In this document: positions 53,259 to 62,867 of the stretch, in pieces
Numbering within the stretch: the stretch's first letter is position 1
How the letters are laid out: each line of letters opens with the position of its first letter
NCBI RefSeq assembly: GCF_000230895.2
Contig: NC_016604.1
Span: forward strand, 6,076,001 to 6,140,000
Direction of reading: 5' to 3'
DNA length: 64,000 nucleotides
DNA from: Mycolicibacterium rhodesiae NBB3
GTDB taxonomy: Bacteria; Actinomycetota; Actinomycetes; Mycobacteriales; Mycobacteriaceae
Program-made: the position numbers and the translations under genes
The notes under the pieces: model-generated
What the model was told of the DNA's origin: nothing
The model's database searches: none
Seen by the model: only the letters and a program-made list of their open reading frames with translations

Positions 53259-54407
53259 ATGACCAACGACGTCGCCATCATCGGTGTCGGCTTGCACCCG
53301 TTCGGCCGCTTCGAGGGCAAGTCCGCGATGGAAATGGGCGTCGACGCCATCTTCGCCGCGGTCGCCGACGCCGGGGTGGAGTGGAAAGACATCCAGGCCG
53401 CCACCGGCGGCAGTTGGACCGTCGCCAACCCGGACGCCATCGTCGGCATGGTGGGGCTGACCGGAATCCCCTTCACCAACGTGTTCAACGCGTGCGCGAC
53501 GGCGGCCAGCGCCGCGAAGGCCTGCGCGGACGGAATTCGGCTGGGCGACTACGACATCGGCATCGCGATCGGTCTGGACAAACACCCCCGCGGCGCGTTC
53601 ACCGAAGATCCGGCGCTGGTGGGCATGCCAAGCTGGTACGCGGAGAACGGCCAGTACCTCACCACGCAGTTCTTCGGGATGAAGGCCAACAAGTATCTGC
53701 ACGACCACGGCATCTCGCAGGAGACACTCGCCAAGGTCGCGGCCAAGAACTTCCGCAACGGCGCGCTGAACCCGAATGCGTTCCGCCGCAAGCCCATCGC
53801 CGAGGAAGACATCCTCAACTCGACGATGCTGAACTATCCCCTCACCCAGTACATGTTCTGCGCACCCGACGAGGGAGCCGCGGCTGTCGTCATGTGCCGC
53901 GCCGACATCGCGCATCGCTACAGCAATAAGCCCGTGTACCTGAAGGCGGTCGAGGTTCGTACCCGCACCTACGGCGCCTACGAGGTCAACACGACGTTCG
54001 CGCCAGTCGATCACGTACCCGCGCCCACCGTCCACGCCGCCAAAGCCGCCTTCGAAAAGGCCGGCGTGGCGCCCGAGGACGTCGACGTGGTCCAGCTGCA
54101 GGACACGGACGCCGGAGCGGAGATCATCCACATGGCCGAATGCGGGTTCTGCGCCGACGGCGATCAGGAGAAGCTGCTCGCCGATGGTGCCACCGAGATC
54201 CACGGCGCGCTACCCATCAACACCGACGGCGGTCTCATCGCCAACGGCGAACCCATCGGCGCCTCGGGCCTGCGCCAGATCCACGAACTGGTGCGCCAAC
54301 TGCGCGGCGAGGCGGGCGATCGGCAGGTGCCCGGCGAGCCGAAGGTCGGTTTTGCTCAGCTCTACGGTGCGCCCGGCACCGCTGCGGCGACCATTCTCAC
54401 GAGGTGA
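53259..54407 (+). CDS. Thiolase-fold enzyme, SCP-x / Ltp type
   Basis: This 382-residue thiolase superfamily protein of the lipid-transfer (SCP-x, Ltp2/Ltp4) group contains the nucleophile Cys in VFNACATAASAAKA, the QLQDTDAGAEIIHMAECGFCADG segment and the closing NTDGGLIANGEPIGASGLRQ loop. Members cleave acyl-CoAs or catalyse retro-aldol loss of side chains in sterol breakdown. No DUF35 partner protein, which Ltp2-type lyases need, is seen next to it. The stop overlaps the GTG of the SDR. Confidence 0.86.
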   Translation: MTNDVAIIGVGLHPFGRFEGKSAMEMGVDAIFAAVADAGVEWKDIQAATGGSWTVANPDAIVGMVGLTGIPFTNVFNACATAASAAKACADGIRLGDYDIGIAIGLDKHPRGAFTEDPALVGMPSWYAENGQYLTTQFFGMKANKYLHDHGISQETLAKVAAKNFRNGALNPNAFRRKPIAEEDILNSTMLNYPLTQYMFCAPDEGAAAVVMCRADIAHRYSNKPVYLKAVEVRTRTYGAYEVNTTFAPVDHVPAPTVHAAKAAFEKAGVAPEDVDVVQLQDTDAGAEIIHMAECGFCADGDQEKLLADGATEIHGALPINTDGGLIANGEPIGASGLRQIHELVRQLRGEAGDRQVPGEPKVGFAQLYGAPGTAAATILTR

Positions 54408-55183
54408 CGGCGACGATGTCGAAGACTGTGGTGATCGGGGCATCGAGCGGCCTCGGGCGATGCATCGGCGTGGGGCTTGCCACGAAAGGTGCTCACGTGG
54501 CGCTCCTGGCCCGGCGCATCGAGCGCCTCGAGGCTGCGGCACAGGAGGCTGGACCGCGCGCTATAGCTGTCGAATGTGACGTCACCGACGACGTGTCCAT
54601 CCGCGCGGCCATAGACCGCTCCGCCGAAGCACTCGGCGGGATCGACAACCTCGTATACACCCCTGCAATCGGGCCTCTCGTGCGCCTCGTCGATACAGAG
54701 GCGGACGCCTGGCGGCGCATCTTCGACACCAATGTGATCGGCGCGGCGCTGGCCACCGCGGCCGCGATTCCACACCTCACGGCGTCGGAAGGCAAAGTGG
54801 TCTATCTCTCCTCAGATGCGGGAACGTACGGCCCGCCGTGGCCCGGCCTCGGCGCGTACGGGGTGAGCAAGTCGGCTCTCGAGCGACTCACGGAATCCTG
54901 GCGCGCCGAACATCCCAGTGTCGGATTCACGTGTTTGGTCGTTGGCGAGTGCGCCGGCGGCGAAGGTGACGGTCAGACGGGAATGACCACTGGCTGGGAC
55001 ATGGAGCTCGCGTCGAAGACATTCCCTTTGTGGGTATCGCGAGGCTGCATGCCGGGCAAGGTGATGCCGGTCGAGGATTTGATCGAGGTCGTGCACACAA
55101 TCCTCAGCACCAACTCGGCGACGTCGATGCCGATGGTGATCGCCCGAGGCGCGCCTGGCGGTGCCGAGACCCTCGCGAACTGA
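54404..55183 (+). CDS. SDR of the thiolase operon
   Basis: This is an SDR of 259 residues if started at GTG 54404, which overlaps the thiolase stop, or 255 from ATG 54416. GASSGLGRC is near the N-terminus and the catalytic YGVSK follows the serine in LSSDAGTYG. The C-terminal half carries an unusual insertion (GGEGDGQTGMTTGWDMELASK). It probably oxidises a hydroxy intermediate for the thiolase. The amidohydrolase follows 8 bp downstream. Confidence 0.8.
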   Translation: MTATMSKTVVIGASSGLGRCIGVGLATKGAHVALLARRIERLEAAAQEAGPRAIAVECDVTDDVSIRAAIDRSAEALGGIDNLVYTPAIGPLVRLVDTEADAWRRIFDTNVIGAALATAAAIPHLTASEGKVVYLSSDAGTYGPPWPGLGAYGVSKSALERLTESWRAEHPSVGFTCLVVGECAGGEGDGQTGMTTGWDMELASKTFPLWVSRGCMPGKVMPVEDLIEVVHTILSTNSATSMPMVIARGAPGGAETLAN

Positions 55184-55191
55184 AAGTGACC

Positions 55192-56421
55192 ATGACCCAG
55201 TTCACCGAGGCGCCGATCTTCGACGCCGACCAGCACATGTACGAGACGCCGGAATCGCTGACGAAGTATTTGCCTGATAAGTACTCGCGCGCTGTGCAAT
55301 TCGCGCAGTTCGGCAGGCATACGCGAATCGTGATCAACAACAGGGTCAATGACTTCATCCCCAACCCGACATTCGAACGGGTCGCGGCGCCCGGCGCACA
55401 CGAGAAGTTCTTCGCGGGTGAGAACAGCGAAGGCCTCACCCTGCGCGAGATGCAGGGGCCCGCCATCGATGCGCCTGCCGCGACGCGCAATCCCGTTGAC
55501 CGGGTTGCCGAATTGGACCGTCAGGGCGTCGTCGAGGCATTGAACTATCCGACGCTGGCCAGCCTGATCGAGCACGCCACCGCCGACGACCCCGAGCTGT
55601 CGTTGGCCGTCGTCCACGCACTGAACCAGTGGATGCTCGAGCAATGGACGTTCAACTACTCCGACCGCGTGTTCTCGACGCCGATCGTCAACCTCTCCGA
55701 GGTCGACGGTGCCCAGCGCGAGCTGGAATATCTGCTCGCCAACGACGTCAAGGTCCTATTGATAAAGCCCGGTCCGGTCAACGGCATCCGGGGCTGGCGT
55801 TCGCCCGCTCTCCCGGAGTTCGACCCGTTCTGGCGTGACGTCGAAGCCGCCGATCTGCCAGTCGTACTGCACGCCAGCTATCCCCCACTCGACGACTACG
55901 TCGGCAAGTGGGAGCCGCCGTACACGCAGAACTTCATGGCGCAGAGCGCATTCCGATGGATGGTGTTGGGCCACCGAGAGATCTCCGACATGATCACCGC
56001 CCTGATCTGTCATGGCACGCTGACCAGGTTCCCGAAGTTGCGAATCGCGAGCGTCGAGAATGGCAGCTCGTGGATTTTCCCCCTGTTCAACGACTTCGAG
56101 GAACTTTACAAAAAGATGCCGCAGAATTTCGCTGAGCATCCGCACGAGGTCTTCCGTCGCAACATCTGGGTGAGCCCGTTCTGGGAAGGCTGCGTGTCAG
56201 ATGTCGTGACGACTGTCGGCTGGGACAAGGTGCTGTTCGGCTCCGATTACCCGCACCCCGAGGGCCTCGCCGAGCCGAAGGGTTTCTGGAAGTACGCCGA
56301 GGGTATGGACGAGCGGCGCACCTACGATTTCATGGGCGACAATGCGCGGCGTTTCATGGGACTGCCGATCGCCAACCCGGATCCTGCGGCGGCCAAGCCG
56401 CCTGTACTGTCGCACGCCTGA
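55192..56421 (+). CDS. Amidohydrolase_2 family metal enzyme, copy 1
   Basis: This 409-residue TIM-barrel protein has the N-terminal metal segment IFDADQHMYE, histidines in SVENGSSWIFPLF and ALICHGTLTRFP, and the C-terminal Asp in FGSDYPHPEGLAEP. The family contains hydrolases and non-oxidative decarboxylases such as ACMSD. The reaction here is unknown; a CoA-thioester or beta-keto hydrolysis step is plausible because the family members in this island flank FadD, FadE and thiolase genes. It shares the HFIPNPTF-like segment with copy 3 (FIPNPTFERVAAPG). Confidence 0.82.
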   Translation: MTQFTEAPIFDADQHMYETPESLTKYLPDKYSRAVQFAQFGRHTRIVINNRVNDFIPNPTFERVAAPGAHEKFFAGENSEGLTLREMQGPAIDAPAATRNPVDRVAELDRQGVVEALNYPTLASLIEHATADDPELSLAVVHALNQWMLEQWTFNYSDRVFSTPIVNLSEVDGAQRELEYLLANDVKVLLIKPGPVNGIRGWRSPALPEFDPFWRDVEAADLPVVLHASYPPLDDYVGKWEPPYTQNFMAQSAFRWMVLGHREISDMITALICHGTLTRFPKLRIASVENGSSWIFPLFNDFEELYKKMPQNFAEHPHEVFRRNIWVSPFWEGCVSDVVTTVGWDKVLFGSDYPHPEGLAEPKGFWKYAEGMDERRTYDFMGDNARRFMGLPIANPDPAAAKPPVLSHA

Positions 56422-57168
56422 CTATTTGCGCATACCGCCGCTGACGGTGATGTCGTCACCAGTGACGAAGGACGATGCCCTACTGGCGAGATACAGCGCA
56501 GGTCCGACGATTTCGCTCACACCCGCGACACGCTTCTGCGCCGGCCCTTCGGCGAGCATCGCCATCGTGCCCGGCTGTTGCTCCTCGAAAGACGTGATCA
56601 TGTCGGTCGCGAAGGGACCGGGACTGAGGATGTTCACCCGAACTCCCCACGGCGCCCATTCGTTGGCCATCGAGACGGTCAGATGGCGAAGCGCCGCCTT
56701 CGACGCACCGTAGGCAACCGAGATCGGCGTCGAAGCATAGCCTTCCATCGACCCGACGTTGACGATGCTGCCACCACCCCCGTCACGCATCACCGGCGCG
56801 ACGCATTGGCTCATTCGCAGCGCGCCTTCGACATTCACGCTGAAGACACGCTTTTGCAACGTGGGGTTGATTCCCGCATTGTTCACGAGTACGTCGATCC
56901 GGCCGTAGGCATTCGCGACCTCGTCGACGAACGCGGGGACCGCCTCCCAGTCACCGACATGACACGCCAGCGGAAGCACGCTGTTACCGGTCGTCTCCCC
57001 GATCTCGGCCGCCACCGCGTCACAACGGTCCTGCTTGCGGCTGGTGATCACCACCGATGCCCCGGCGCGGGCGAATCCCTCCGCGATCGCACGGCCGAGA
57101 CCGCGAGTCGAACCGGTGACGATCGCCACCTCTCCGGTGAGGTCGAACAACGCGATCGGATCATTCAC
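56422..57168 (-). CDS. SDR at the end of the FadD-FadE operon
   Basis: The protein has 248 residues from the GTG at 57166-57168, which overlaps the epimerase-like stop. GSTRGLGRA is near residue 20 and the catalytic YGASK near residue 155; it ends in the NAD-binding SFVTGDDITVSGGM. The frame extending to 57372 lies inside the upstream gene. It probably oxidises a 3-hydroxyacyl-CoA. It is the last gene of a seven-gene minus-strand operon and converges on the amidohydrolase with no gap. Confidence 0.83.
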   Translation of the reverse strand: MNDPIALFDLTGEVAIVTGSTRGLGRAIAEGFARAGASVVITSRKQDRCDAVAAEIGETTGNSVLPLACHVGDWEAVPAFVDEVANAYGRIDVLVNNAGINPTLQKRVFSVNVEGALRMSQCVAPVMRDGGGGSIVNVGSMEGYASTPISVAYGASKAALRHLTVSMANEWAPWGVRVNILSPGPFATDMITSFEEQQPGTMAMLAEGPAQKRVAGVSEIVGPALYLASRASSFVTGDDITVSGGMRK

Positions 57169-58175
57169 GATCGGCGGGCTACGTCTTCCGCATGATCGAC
57201 GTGAAACTGCGCCGCCTTGCGGATGGACTCGGCGGCGGGCCGCGGGTTCCACCCGAGTTCGCGCGTCGCCTTGCCGTGATCCGCGGGTGATGTGGTGTGC
57301 AGCAGCCGCACACCCGTCACGTCGATGACGGGATCGCGTCGCAGCAGTCGGGACACCACACCGTTGACCCACCCCGCGGCGTACATCACCGCGAGCGGGA
57401 TGCCGAAGCGCGGCGGCCGCGCACCCACCCCGTCAGCAGCGGTCGTCAGCAACTCCCGCATCGGCATGTAGGTCTCGGAGATGATGTAGCGCTCGCCGAC
57501 CCGCCCGTGCTCGGCGGCCAGCAGGAACGCGTCGGCGACATCTTCGATGCCGACGACCTCGGTGGACACCCCTTTGACATAGACCGGAAGCTGGCCGTGC
57601 GCAGCCAATTTCACCATCAGTCCCTGATTCGGCTGCCAGTCGTGCGGTCCGTACGGGTTGGACACGTTCAGCGCGACGGCGGGCAGTCCTCTTTCACGGG
57701 CGTAGCGCAGGACCAGATTCTCCGCCTCGAGGCGCGACTCGATATAGGGACCGCCGATGCCCGGCCAGTTGAACGCATCGTCTTCAGTCGCCGGACGGCC
57801 TTCGCCGATGGCGATCGTGCCGATGGTGCTGCAGAACACGAACCGGTACAGATCCGCTTCGATGGCGATGTCCAGCACCCGTTTCAAGCAGTTGACGTTG
57901 GTTTCGAAGAGCGGTGCTGGGTCACGCAGGTGGAATCGCGTGTCGACCACGCAGTAGTAGACGACATCGCGGTCGGCCATCGCGCTGCGCAGGGCCTGCT
58001 CGTCGTACAGGTCGCCGTAGCACCGTTCGACGGAGAGGTCGTCGATACCAAACGTCTTGCTGGACTTGCGGAGATATACCCGCACGTCGTCGCCGCGCTC
58101 GACGAGCTTACGAGTGACGTGGGAACCGACGAAGCCACTCGCACCCATGACGAGCGCCCTGCGGGGAGGAGCCAA
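57165..58175 (-). CDS. Extended SDR, 3-beta-HSD / epimerase-like
   Basis: This 336-residue extended SDR has MGASGFVGSH near residue 10 and the catalytic YIESR (Tyr, Arg in place of the usual Lys) with Ser in CSTIGTIAIG. Its closest known functions are NAD-dependent 3-beta-hydroxysteroid dehydrogenase or dihydroflavonol reductase. The Tyr-x3-Lys motif is altered to Y-I-E-S-R, which may lower activity or mark a different register. The start is TTG at 58173-58175, 1 bp after the FadE stop; an ATG nine codons on would remove the first strand. Confidence 0.78.
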   Translation of the reverse strand: MAPPRRALVMGASGFVGSHVTRKLVERGDDVRVYLRKSSKTFGIDDLSVERCYGDLYDEQALRSAMADRDVVYYCVVDTRFHLRDPAPLFETNVNCLKRVLDIAIEADLYRFVFCSTIGTIAIGEGRPATEDDAFNWPGIGGPYIESRLEAENLVLRYARERGLPAVALNVSNPYGPHDWQPNQGLMVKLAAHGQLPVYVKGVSTEVVGIEDVADAFLLAAEHGRVGERYIISETYMPMRELLTTAADGVGARPPRFGIPLAVMYAAGWVNGVVSRLLRRDPVIDVTGVRLLHTTSPADHGKATRELGWNPRPAAESIRKAAQFHVDHAEDVARRS

Positions 58176-58176
58176 G

Positions 58177-59370
58177 TTACGACGCCTTCTTCGCCGCCGG
58201 CGCGTACGCCGGCTTGCCCAGGCCGAGTGCGTACTGCGCGATCATGTTCCGGAACACCTCGAGCGTGCCACCGTAGATGCCGACCAGCGGCGCGAACCGG
58301 TAGACGTACTCCGCCGCCCCGTCGTCGGCAGACCCGTCCGTGCCGATCGGCAGCGATGCGGCCGTACCCAGGATGTCCATCAGATCCGGCGAGATGTCGC
58401 GCATCGTCTGGGCGAGGGCGACGCGTCCGAAGATGCTCGGCGCACTCAGCGACGCCTCCATGCGGGCGACGCTTCGCCCCAGCCGGTATGCGACCGAACC
58501 ATCGTCGATCAGGCGGCGGCCATCGGGGCCTGTCTCGCCGACCTTGGCGGCGGCCTTGTCCACCGCGGCGGCCATGAAGCTGGCCTGGTGCATCATGATC
58601 GACACGTCCTGCAGACCGTCCTGCGCGGCGGCTACCGCACCGTGTTCGACGTTGAGAGGTTCGCGCACCACGGTCCAGCCGTCGTTCACCTCTCCCAGCC
58701 GGTACTTGTCGTCGACGCGAACGTCGCTGTAGTAGACGATGTTCGTGCGGTCGCCGTCGACGGTGCGGACGCCCTGGATCTCGATGCCCGGTGAATCCAG
58801 CGGCACGAGGAACATGGTCAGGCTCTTGTGCTTCGGTGCCGCGGGATCGGTATTGGTGATCAGAAAGACGTACTGGCAGTTGTGCGCGCCGGTGGTGAAC
58901 ATCTTGGACCCGTTGATCACCCAGCCGTCGCCGTCGCGCACCGCACGGGTCTTACACGTGGCGACGTCGGAGCCACCTTCGGGTTCGGTGTATCCCAGGC
59001 ATAGCCGGGCGTGGCCGCTGTAGACCTGCGGCATCACTTCGGCCTTGAGTTCGGGTGAGCCGAACTTCTCGACCGAGTGCGCGATCATGGCGGTCGTGCC
59101 CGAGGTGACCCACGGCACGTGGGCGCGTCGCTTCTCCAGTGCCCAGATTCGCGCGCGCAGCCTGTTGAAGCCACCCTCGGATTCGGGCTTCCACTCCTTT
59201 TCGAGATAGCCCGCTGCACCGAGCGCCAGGTGCACGCCCGCGTCGAAGTTGTCGCCGGTCTCGCGGTCGCGGCGGATCACCTCATCGGTGACGTGGGTGC
59301 GCAAGAAAGCACGAGTCTCGTCGAGGAAGGCCTGATCGTCGTCGGAGAGTTCGACCCGTGAGAAATCCAT
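58177..59370 (-). CDS. Acyl-CoA dehydrogenase, subunit A of a pair
   Basis: The protein has 397 residues from the ATG at 59368-59370. The FAD-binding CLGYTEPEGGSDVATCKTRAV, GSKMFTTGAHNCQYVFLITN and the closing YGGTLEVFRNMIAQYALGLGKP are typical. It lies 8 bp after a second, shorter acyl-CoA dehydrogenase, the same arrangement as the heteromeric ChsE/FadE pairs that dehydrogenate sterol side chains. The catalytic glutamate position is not certain by eye. It probably introduces the alpha-beta double bond into a branched or cyclic acyl-CoA. Confidence 0.85.
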   Translation of the reverse strand: MDFSRVELSDDDQAFLDETRAFLRTHVTDEVIRRDRETGDNFDAGVHLALGAAGYLEKEWKPESEGGFNRLRARIWALEKRRAHVPWVTSGTTAMIAHSVEKFGSPELKAEVMPQVYSGHARLCLGYTEPEGGSDVATCKTRAVRDGDGWVINGSKMFTTGAHNCQYVFLITNTDPAAPKHKSLTMFLVPLDSPGIEIQGVRTVDGDRTNIVYYSDVRVDDKYRLGEVNDGWTVVREPLNVEHGAVAAAQDGLQDVSIMMHQASFMAAAVDKAAAKVGETGPDGRRLIDDGSVAYRLGRSVARMEASLSAPSIFGRVALAQTMRDISPDLMDILGTAASLPIGTDGSADDGAAEYVYRFAPLVGIYGGTLEVFRNMIAQYALGLGKPAYAPAAKKAS

Positions 59371-59378
59371 GGCGGTAC

Positions 59379-60422
59379 CTATCTGCTTTCCCGTGCAACG
59401 ACGATCTCGGCGACATACTTGGCGGTGACGCCCGGATCGCCGCCTGCCAACGACCATCCGCGGGCGCGAACCAGGTATGCAGTGGCGGCAGCTTCGGCCG
59501 ACACGCCGAGCCCGCCTTGGACGTGGACCGCCATCGTCGCCGCCTTCGACGCCTCTTCGGCCATGAACACGAACGCCGACGGGGCCAGTTCCGGCCGCTC
59601 GTCGGGCTCGTTGTCGAGGAACCAAGCTGCCCGACGCGCCAGGTTGCGTCCGCCCTGGACGGTGATCGCGATGTTCGCCAGTGGATGCGAAATGCCCTGC
59701 AGCGTGGAGATCGGGACGCCGAGCGTGTAGCGCGACTTGGCGAACTCGGCGGCAATGGTCATCGTTTCCTCGACGAGGCCGACCAGTGCGGCAGCGCTGA
59801 GCACGCGCCATTCATCGAGCGCCCGTTGGTATTCGGCCAGCGCCTGCGGGCCGCTGCCGAGTACGGCGCGATCGTCGGCGGCGGCAGGGTCGACCCACGC
59901 CATCGGCAGCTTTCCGATGTTGTCGACCTTGACCGGACGCGTCCCGAAGGTCAGGCGCACGACGTCGTCGCCGTCGCGCACGATGATGTGGTCGGCGATC
60001 GAGCCGGTGGGGATCAAGCGAACTCCGGCAAGGTTGTCCTGCCGGGGATCTAGAGCGACGAGCTGCTTTCCGTTGACGACGTCCGGCTCGACCGTGCCGA
60101 GCCGTGCCATTAGCCGCGCAGCGCAGACGTGGTCGATCCACGGCACCGGCGCGAGCGCCCGCCCGAGTTCCTCGGCCACCAGCGTCAGGTCGACGAGCGT
60201 CGCTCCGTCACCACCGCTGGACTCCGGCAGTGACATGCTCGTGGCGCCCATGGCACACAAGCGCTCCCAGAGGCTCTTGTCGAAGCCGGATTCCTCAGCG
60301 GCACGGACGGTCTCGATCGGGCAGTGCGTCTTGAAGAACTCGCGGTACGCCGACTGCACCGCCTCGTGGTCCTCGGACAAGCTGTAGTCCAGCCTCCGCA
60401 GTTCGTAACGGTCCATCGTCAC
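59379..60422 (-). CDS. Acyl-CoA dehydrogenase, short subunit B of a pair
   Basis: This 347-residue acyl-CoA dehydrogenase-like protein is shorter than usual (about 380-400). It keeps the FAD-contact RYTLGVPISTLQGISHPLANI and the VQGGLGVSAEAAATAYLVRARGW segment. The reduced length and operon position fit the partner subunit of a ChsE-type alpha2beta2 enzyme with 58177-59370. The GTG start at 60420-60422 overlaps the amidohydrolase stop; an ATG is two codons on. Confidence 0.83.
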   Translation of the reverse strand: MTMDRYELRRLDYSLSEDHEAVQSAYREFFKTHCPIETVRAAEESGFDKSLWERLCAMGATSMSLPESSGGDGATLVDLTLVAEELGRALAPVPWIDHVCAARLMARLGTVEPDVVNGKQLVALDPRQDNLAGVRLIPTGSIADHIIVRDGDDVVRLTFGTRPVKVDNIGKLPMAWVDPAAADDRAVLGSGPQALAEYQRALDEWRVLSAAALVGLVEETMTIAAEFAKSRYTLGVPISTLQGISHPLANIAITVQGGRNLARRAAWFLDNEPDERPELAPSAFVFMAEEASKAATMAVHVQGGLGVSAEAAATAYLVRARGWSLAGGDPGVTAKYVAEIVVARESR

Positions 60423-61255
60423 TGCTCCTCTCGGGGCCCGAAGAAAAATTCGTTCGCGTTGTTGAAGAGGTAGTTGTCGAGCGTCTCGGCGGGCAGATCG
60501 AGCGCCCGGGCCTCAGGCACCACCCGGTGCATTCGCAGCACCGGCCAGTCGGAGGCGAAGATCACCTTGTCCGGGCCGCGGGTGCGCATGTAGTGCAGCA
60601 GGCTGTCCGGCAGCCGTTTCGGCGACCACGCCGATGTCATCAAACGCAGGTTCTTGTACTTGAGCATCAGCCGGATCGCGACATCCCACCACGGATCGGC
60701 CCCGTGGATCATGCAGAGCTTCAGCTCTGGGAACCGCACGCACACACGGTCGAGGTGAATGGGGTTCTGCACCTCACCGGGAATCGGCGGTCCCGGCAGT
60801 CCGGTGTTGATGCACAGTGGCAGACCGAGTTCCGCGCATTTGGTGTAGAGCGGGTAGTAAACGGCATCGCTTGGCGGGTACTGACCGTCGCCCCAAAAGC
60901 TGGGCCCCACAGCGGTATACGCCACCGGCAGATCGCGAACGACTGCACTCAATTCACGCAGCGAGGGCATCGGCCGCAGCAGGTTGACACCACCCATCGC
61001 GAGCGCGAACTTGTCGGGCCGCTGATCGACGAACTTGCGGGCCGTCACCGAGGGCTTCGTCAGGTTGTCCATCAGGATGGCCTTCTCCACCCCGTGCTCG
61101 TCCATCTCCTCGAGCAGCTGCGGTAGCTCGACCTGATCATAGAGCGACGTGGGTCCCTTGAAGTAGTCGTCGCGAACCTTGAGCATGAACTCGGGCTGCT
61201 TCTCGGTCTCCCCAAAATGGACGTTGACCAGGCAATCGATTGCCTTCGGGCTCAT
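60419..61255 (-). CDS. Amidohydrolase_2 family metal enzyme, copy 2
   Basis: The protein has 278 residues from the ATG at 61253-61255, which overlaps the FadD stop. The barrel carries LCMIHGADPWWD and the C-terminal metal Asp in IFASDWPVLRMH. It is shorter than copies 1 and 3, and the N-terminal HxH strand is weak (LVNVHFGET). Its operon position next to FadD and FadE suggests a ring-opening or hydrolysis role. Confidence 0.8.
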   Translation of the reverse strand: MSPKAIDCLVNVHFGETEKQPEFMLKVRDDYFKGPTSLYDQVELPQLLEEMDEHGVEKAILMDNLTKPSVTARKFVDQRPDKFALAMGGVNLLRPMPSLRELSAVVRDLPVAYTAVGPSFWGDGQYPPSDAVYYPLYTKCAELGLPLCINTGLPGPPIPGEVQNPIHLDRVCVRFPELKLCMIHGADPWWDVAIRLMLKYKNLRLMTSAWSPKRLPDSLLHYMRTRGPDKVIFASDWPVLRMHRVVPEARALDLPAETLDNYLFNNANEFFFGPREEQ

Positions 61256-62865
61256 ACCGACGCCTCTTGCGTCGCAGTGGATTTGGCCCAGCGATAGTCC
61301 GGTTTGCCGTTTCCGAGCCGGCGGACCTGATCGACGATGATGAACTCCTTCGGCGCCTTGAACCGGGCGAGGTGCGACGTGCATCGGTCGTGAAGCAGTT
61401 CGGGCGTCACATCTGCGCCGGGTCGAAGCGCCACCAGAGCAACCAACTCTTGTCCCCATCGCTCGCTGGGCCGCCCGACCACTAGCGCGTCGACGACCCC
61501 GGCACAGGCGCGCAACACTTCCTCGACTTCTTCGACGAAGACCTTCTCGCCACCGGTGTTGACCACCAAAGAATCTCGACCGAACAACTGCAGCGAGCCG
61601 TCATCAGCGAGTGAGCCGCGGTCACCGGAGATCACCACCCGCTGTCCGTCGACGACGGGAAACGTCTTGCGAGTGGCGGCCTCGTCGTCGAAATAGCCGA
61701 GCGGGATGCGCCCGGCGCGCGCCACGAAGCCGACCTCCTGCTCCCCCGGTTGCAGGAAGCGACTGTAGTTCTCCGACAGGACCAGCGCGCCTTCCCTGAG
61801 CACGAACGTGTCCTTCTGCTCCCCGCGCTGGCTGCGCCCGAAGCCGACGTTTCCCGTCTCCGACGAGCCATAGCCGTTGATCAGCGTGATCTGCGGCAGC
61901 AACTCCAGAAGTGCCTGCTGGTGTTTCGGATTGGTCGCGGCGCCGCCGGTGCCGATCGCGTACATCGACGACAGGTCGTAGAAACCCTTGCGCAGTTCCT
62001 CCACCAGCGGCCCCGCATAGGCGTCCCCGACCATCGTCATCATGCCGACCCTCTCACGCTCGGCCGTCTCGAGTACCGCAACCGGGTCAAAACGCGTCTT
62101 GTCGTAGAGGACGATCGGCAGTCCGTTGAGTAGGCCCGCGAAGGCCGTCCACATGCCCGCCGCATGCATCAGCGGAGACACGGCGAACCACGGTTGACCT
62201 TCGAATCCGAGCTTGGCGTGGATCTCGTCGACGGATTCGTGGTCGGCGCCGTTCATGGACACCACGTAGGTGTCGCTCTGACGCCACATGACGCCCTTGG
62301 GCCGCCCGGTGGTCCCACCCGTACAGACCATCATCACGTCGTCAGGCGATGGGGAGATCTCTTGATCCGTATCTCCCTGGGCCAGCGCGTCTTCCAGATC
62401 GACGGCTCCGGGTAGTAGCGGTACCGAGCTGTCGTCGTCGACCGAGATCAAGAGGTCCGCTGAAGCGGGAGGTAGGACATCGGCGAACGTGGGTCCGAAT
62501 GAGCGGTGGTAGATGACCGCCCGGGGCTTGAGATACTCGAGTAGCTCGGCCACTTCGCGGGGGGCGTAGTTGTAGTTGACGTTCACCGGAACGGTTCGGG
62601 CCTTGAGCGAACCGATGACCATGTCGGGATAGAGGTCGTTGTGCATCAGCAGGGCGACACGGTCCTGTCCGCATTCCCAATTCGCCAGGTCGGCGCGCTC
62701 GGTGTGCGCGCCCAATCCGTGCCCGGCCAGGTAGTTGGCCAGCCGGCGGGTCCGCTCCGCAGACTCGGAGAACGTGCTGCGGCGCGTACCGCAGACGGTC
62801 ATGAGCCGGTCGGGAACGGCGTCGGCGATCGCGTCGAGCACCGCCCCGATGGTCCATTCGCCCAT
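61252..62865 (-). CDS. Acyl-CoA synthetase (FadD)
   Basis: This 537-residue AMP-forming ligase has the P-loop CTGGTTGRPKGVMWRQ, the adenylate motif GYGSSETGNVG and the C-terminal NGKPDYRWAKS with its catalytic Lys. It is close to the FadD19/FadD17 group, like the copy at 42806 but clearly a separate gene. It probably activates another carboxylate in the same pathway. It lies 2 bp after the amidohydrolase gene and overlaps the next one. Confidence 0.86.
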   Translation of the reverse strand: MGEWTIGAVLDAIADAVPDRLMTVCGTRRSTFSESAERTRRLANYLAGHGLGAHTERADLANWECGQDRVALLMHNDLYPDMVIGSLKARTVPVNVNYNYAPREVAELLEYLKPRAVIYHRSFGPTFADVLPPASADLLISVDDDSSVPLLPGAVDLEDALAQGDTDQEISPSPDDVMMVCTGGTTGRPKGVMWRQSDTYVVSMNGADHESVDEIHAKLGFEGQPWFAVSPLMHAAGMWTAFAGLLNGLPIVLYDKTRFDPVAVLETAERERVGMMTMVGDAYAGPLVEELRKGFYDLSSMYAIGTGGAATNPKHQQALLELLPQITLINGYGSSETGNVGFGRSQRGEQKDTFVLREGALVLSENYSRFLQPGEQEVGFVARAGRIPLGYFDDEAATRKTFPVVDGQRVVISGDRGSLADDGSLQLFGRDSLVVNTGGEKVFVEEVEEVLRACAGVVDALVVGRPSERWGQELVALVALRPGADVTPELLHDRCTSHLARFKAPKEFIIVDQVRRLGNGKPDYRWAKSTATQEASV

Positions 62866-62867
62866 GA

